Shown here: in pieces, positions 61,731 through 64,000 of the stretch
Layout: every line of letters starts with the position of its first letter
Numbering within the stretch: position 1 is the first letter of the stretch
Assembly: GCA_023382975.1 (NCBI GenBank)
Contig: JAHDXO010000050.1
Span: 1-64,000 of the forward strand
Length of the DNA stretch: 64,000 nt
DNA from: Pirellulaceae bacterium
GTDB lineage: Bacteria; Planctomycetota; Planctomycetia; Pirellulales; Pirellulaceae
Reading direction: 5' to 3'
Translations under genes and position numbers: made by a program
The notes under the pieces: generated by a model
What the model saw: the letters and a program-made list of their open reading frames with translations, nothing else
What the model was told of the DNA's origin: nothing
Databases searched by the model: none

Positions 61731-62384
61731 ATGTTGCTGGACGCATTCTTTCGCACGCTGGAGAACGAGGGGCTGGCGGTTCGGGTGCGCGACCGGATGC
61801 GGGTTCGGGTCGCGTTTGCCGCTCGGCGCGACTGGTCCGTGCCACAGATCCGCGGGACGCTGCGCGTGCTGCTGGCCCGGGACGTCGACCAGCGCGCCGT
61901 CTTCGACCGGTGTTTCGACGCCTTCTTCCACGAATCCCTGCTGGTCGATCGCGGACCCCGCTTCGACACCGATCTCGCCGGAACCGGAATGTGTCTGGTT
62001 CGAGCCTGGCGAATTCCTGATGGGCAGCCCGCCCAATGAACAGGGCAGGTACAACGACGAACCGCAACATCGCTTACGGATCACGCGGCTGGCAAATACC
62101 TGGTGACGCAGGGCCAGCACGAGGCGCTGAGGGGCGAGCATCCCAGCCGCTTCGCCAACGCAGGGCCGACCGCGCCGGTCGAATCGGTCGGTCGGAAACG
62201 GGCGAACCCGGCGGGCCTGCACGACACGTTGGGGAACGTCTGGGAGTGGTGCTGGGACTGGCATGGGGAATTGAACGCGGCGGACGCCACGGACCCGAGC
62301 GGACCAGACAACGGCCCCGGTCGGGTTGTGCGCGGCGGGGCGTGGAGCAACTACGCACAGAACTGCCGCGCAGCTTGCTGCTCC
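61731..62384 (+). pseudogene. Decayed formylglycine-generating-enzyme-like gene
   Basis: The first 85 residues after the ATG at 61731 (MLLDAFFRTLENEGLAVRVR, then LLARDVDQRAVFDRCFDAFF) look like the helical region often placed before VWA/CoxE or effector domains. Near 61990 the frame shifts; the next frame reads VWFEPGEFLMGSPPNEQGRY NDEPQH, the start of an FGE-sulfatase domain. Near 62100 another frame resumes (VTQGQHEALRG) and, after loss of about 70 residues, gives LHDTLGNVWEWCWDWHGEL and GRVVRGGAWSNYAQNCRAA. The end is lost in an inverted-repeat element. At least two frame changes and one deletion make it inactive. Confidence 0.8.
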
Positions 62385-62595
62385 CCGCTGAGCTTGCTCG
62401 GTGGAAGCCATGATTCTGCACTACATCGCACGTCCCTTCGCCTTGCCGCTCCCCGCCGAGCTTGCTCGGTGGAAGCCGTGATTGGACGGGTCGGCGCAGC
62501 AATCATTCGCTCTACCGAGCGAGCTCGGTAGGGGCGTTCTCTTGCGATTCTTCGCAGTAGTGCAGAATCGTCGTCCCACCGAGCAAGCTCGGCGG
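62385..62595. repeat. Cluster of CCGAGC-type palindromes forming a large inverted repeat
   Basis: Four palindromic units based on CCGAGCnnGCTCGG lie at about 62385, 62455, 62513 and 62577. The first and second share a direct repeat (GAGCTTGCTCGGTGGAAGCC). The outer pair is inverted as a block: GATTCTGCACTAC after the first equals the complement of GTAGTGCAGAATC before the fourth. So the whole is a nested inverted repeat, inserted at the end of the FGE-like pseudogene. Confidence 0.75.
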
Positions 62596-62621
62596 AGACG
62601 GCGCGACACTCACGAACATGA

Positions 62622-62903
62622 GATGAACTGCCGAAGAACGCGGTCGAAAGCCATCAAACGCGGTTGTTCCCGAAGCTGAGCGACGAGTTTGTCGAGACGG
62701 CCTTGCGCTGTTTCCTGCAGATCCGGCAACTGACGCGGGAAAAGCCGCCTGCCACGGGCGAATTGCTGGCCTGGCTGCAAGTCCTGGCGGCAGCCACCCA
62801 GGGCGATCCGGCCATCCTGGCCGGCCCGTTGAAAAAGCTGCCGTTCTTGAGCACGCTGATCAAGCATCCGGAAGATCTGCAGCAGTTGCATCGCGGCAAA
62901 TAG
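62622..62903 (+). pseudogene. C-terminal fragment of a MoxR-type AAA+ ATPase
   Basis: In frame from after a TGA at 62619, the sequence reads LFPKLSDEFVETALRCFLQI RQLTREKPPATGELLAWLQV and ends KHPEDLQQL. The 'kkPgv.E.ldwa..L' pattern is the C-terminal lid of MoxR/CoxD ATPases, which work with VWA/CoxE proteins. The first two thirds with Walker motifs are missing. A TTG at 62664 could start a 79-residue peptide, but a fragment is more likely. It fits the VWA/CoxE-like start of the pseudogene at 61731. Confidence 0.6.
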
Positions 62904-62928
62904 ACGCGGCATCCTGCCGCGGTTCCTC

Positions 62929-63046
62929 TAGCGACCGCGCAGAAAAATTGTAGCAGGCACACTCCGTGTGCCGTCCGCAGTGTACGGCACACGGAGTGTG
63001 CCTACTACTTTGGAATTGAACAACTTATTCCTGCGCGGTCGCGCTA
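62929..63046. repeat. Nested inverted repeats ending at the stop codon of the CinA-family gene
   Basis: The inner pair has 25-base arms (62950-62974 and 62984-63008; core GGCACACTCCGTGTGCCGT) with one mismatch. The outer pair is TAGCGACCGCGCAG (62929-62942) against CTGCGCGGTCGCGCTA (63031-63046). The right outer end includes the stop codon of the minus-strand gene at 63044. It looks like a small non-coding element placed inside another. Confidence 0.82.
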
Positions 63047-63562
63047 CAGAGACCCATCGAGACTTGCGAGGGCGAACAGGCGGTGGAGCAGGGCGAGTGC
63101 TGCTTCGACCGTGGCGCGCTTGTTGCCCAAGCGATCGTAGGGCCAGACGTATCGTTCCGCCCACTCGGTTCCGGGCGCCGAGAGGTGCAGGTACACCAAG
63201 CCCACCGGCTTGTCGGGGCCACCGCCGGCGGGCCCGGCGATGCCGGTCACGGCGACGGCCAAGTCGCTGCCCAACAACCGCTGTACGCCTTGCGCCATTT
63301 CGGCGGCCGTTTCGGCGCTGACCGCGCCATGCGCTTCCAGCGTGCCGAGTTGTACGCCGAGCAGATTCTGTTTGACCGAGTTGCTGTACGAGACCACGCC
63401 GCCCAGCACATAGTCGGAGCTGCCGGCGATATCGGTCAACACGCTGGCCAGCAGGCCGCCGGTACACGATTCCGCGGTGGCGATGGTCAGACCAGCGGCG
63501 AGCAGGTGCTGGCCTACGACGCGGCTGCTTTCCAGGAGTTGTTCGATGGAAGGTGGGTTCAT
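63044..63562 (-). CDS. pncC: CinA-family nicotinamide-nucleotide amidohydrolase
   Basis: I chose the ATG at 63562 (172 residues), the usual length for stand-alone PncC; upstream in-frame residues are Arg-rich and non-native. Family blocks: LTIATAESCTGGLLASVLTD, VLGGVVSYSNSVKQNLLGV, and VAVTGIAGPAGGGPDKPVGL. It deamidates nicotinamide mononucleotide to nicotinate mononucleotide in NAD recycling. Confidence 0.92.
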   Translation of the reverse strand: MNPPSIEQLLESSRVVGQHLLAAGLTIATAESCTGGLLASVLTDIAGSSDYVLGGVVSYSNSVKQNLLGVQLGTLEAHGAVSAETAAEMAQGVQRLLGSDLAVAVTGIAGPAGGGPDKPVGLVYLHLSAPGTEWAERYVWPYDRLGNKRATVEAALALLHRLFALASLDGSL

Positions 63563-63701
63563 CGCACGCTGGTCAAAATGTCTTCGTGTTCGAGAGGTTT
63601 TCCGGCGTTGCAGCAGCCTCAGCGCGAAAAGCCATCTTCGCCGGCGGGTTGCGGTTAAACAAAGATGGGCGCACCGTGCGCGCATCATGCACCGTCAGAC
63701 T

Positions 63702-64000
63702 TCAATCGCCCTTCATCAGGGCGCGGAGTTCCTGCTCGGCTTCCGGGCCCCAGTAACCGCAGTCGAGTTCCATGAACACGGACGTGTAGGGCACGGTCAG
63801 CTTGGTCTTCAGCACGAGCACGCGAAACGTCTTGCCCGCTTCGTCCAGTTTGGCGATGATCTCCTCGTGCGGCAGCGACTGGACCTTGCGGTCTTGCAAG
63901 ACCGTCGCCAGATCGGCCCGGTACGCTCCGACGCCCGGCGCCAACCGCTCCGGCACGTGTTTCAGTTCCGCATCGGTGTAGATCACCGGCGCGACGTGGT
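63702..64000 (-). CDS. Unrecognised protein, C-terminal part (5' end outside window)
   Basis: At least 99 residues; the frame stays open to the window edge (HVAPVIYTDAELKHVPERLA), so the start is not seen, although a GTG at 63986 exists. The end is VPYTSVFMELDCGYWGPEAE then QELRALMKGD. I do not recognise the family. It is upstream of the CinA-family gene on the same strand, 140 bases away. Confidence 0.6.
   Translation of the reverse strand, partial: HVAPVIYTDAELKHVPERLAPGVGAYRADLATVLQDRKVQSLPHEEIIAKLDEAGKTFRVLVLKTKLTVPYTSVFMELDCGYWGPEAEQELRALMKGD

Noticed and set aside
62385..62595. CRISPR array
   Set aside because: The four repeats are palindromic, differ in orientation and have unequal spacers; no cas genes.

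Overview
The window reads as high-GC chromosome from a planctomycete, probably Pirellulales-like. The evidence is a DUF1559 pseudopilin-like protein, an extracellular protein with a VEPLETRALL-type N-terminal motif, many secreted beta-helix, SGNH and Gfo/Idh/MocA proteins with Sec or Tat signals, and many genes with long gaps between them. The origin-type block dnaA-dnaN-dciA-gyrB lies at 54.6-60.2 kb, so the right part of the window probably contains oriC. I saw no rRNA, no convincing tRNA, no CRISPR array and no complete insertion sequence.

Layout. 1-12.8 kb, all minus strand: secreted carbohydrate-active-type proteins (TIM-barrel glycosidase-like, pectate-lyase-like, a very large barrel-type protein, an agarase-like glycosidase, a DUF6259-like protein), plus an exported methyltransferase and an exported DsrE-like protein. 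A decayed second copy of the first two genes sits at 8.7-9.1 kb. 13.0-22.4 kb, plus strand: a probable Fur-box-controlled haem/tetrapyrrole operon with hemP, DUF1559, lipoprotein, Kelch protein, polytopic membrane protein, ExbB-like channel, DUF2149 protein and a membrane-anchored CobN-like chelatase homologue. The last four resemble HmuT/U/V/S of Bacteroidetes. It is followed by a cobalamin riboswitch and a BtuB-like TonB-dependent receptor (22.57-24.9 kb). 25.0-26.7 kb is a gene graveyard with pieces of a metal ABC transporter, a WD40 protein and a prepilin peptidase. 26.7-40.7 kb holds two Gfo/Idh/MocA oxidoreductases, an orphan PUA/EVE-like protein, a ParB-like protein with a small overlapping partner, beta-helix proteins, SGNH hydrolases and deoC.

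40.8-49.1 kb resembles a defence/toxin island: an Rpn-type nuclease, a 1620-residue TIR-STAND-WD40 protein, a YgiT-type zinc-finger antitoxin and a VapBC-type pair. Among and just after these genes lie four copies of a roughly 190-bp dispersed repeat, some joined to pieces of deoC. One copy is interrupted by a MITE-like element flanked by a 5-6 bp direct repeat, and two other copies keep the uninterrupted site. 50.0-53.6 kb carries two secreted beta-helix proteins. 53.7-61.5 kb holds a SEC-C protein, gyrB, dciA, dnaN, an oriC candidate, dnaA and a cysteine desulfurase. 61.7-63.0 kb has remnants of a formylglycine-generating-enzyme-like protein and a MoxR-type ATPase, both mixed with inverted-repeat elements. 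The window ends with a CinA-family amidase and an unrecognised partial gene.

The most interesting system is the 13-22 kb operon. It pairs a Fur-type site and HemP with an energised CobN-like chelatase module and an exported Kelch protein, which suggests a planctomycete version of chelatase-based haem (or corrinoid) metal extraction. Second is the TIR-STAND-WD40 locus and the mobile repeats that surround it.
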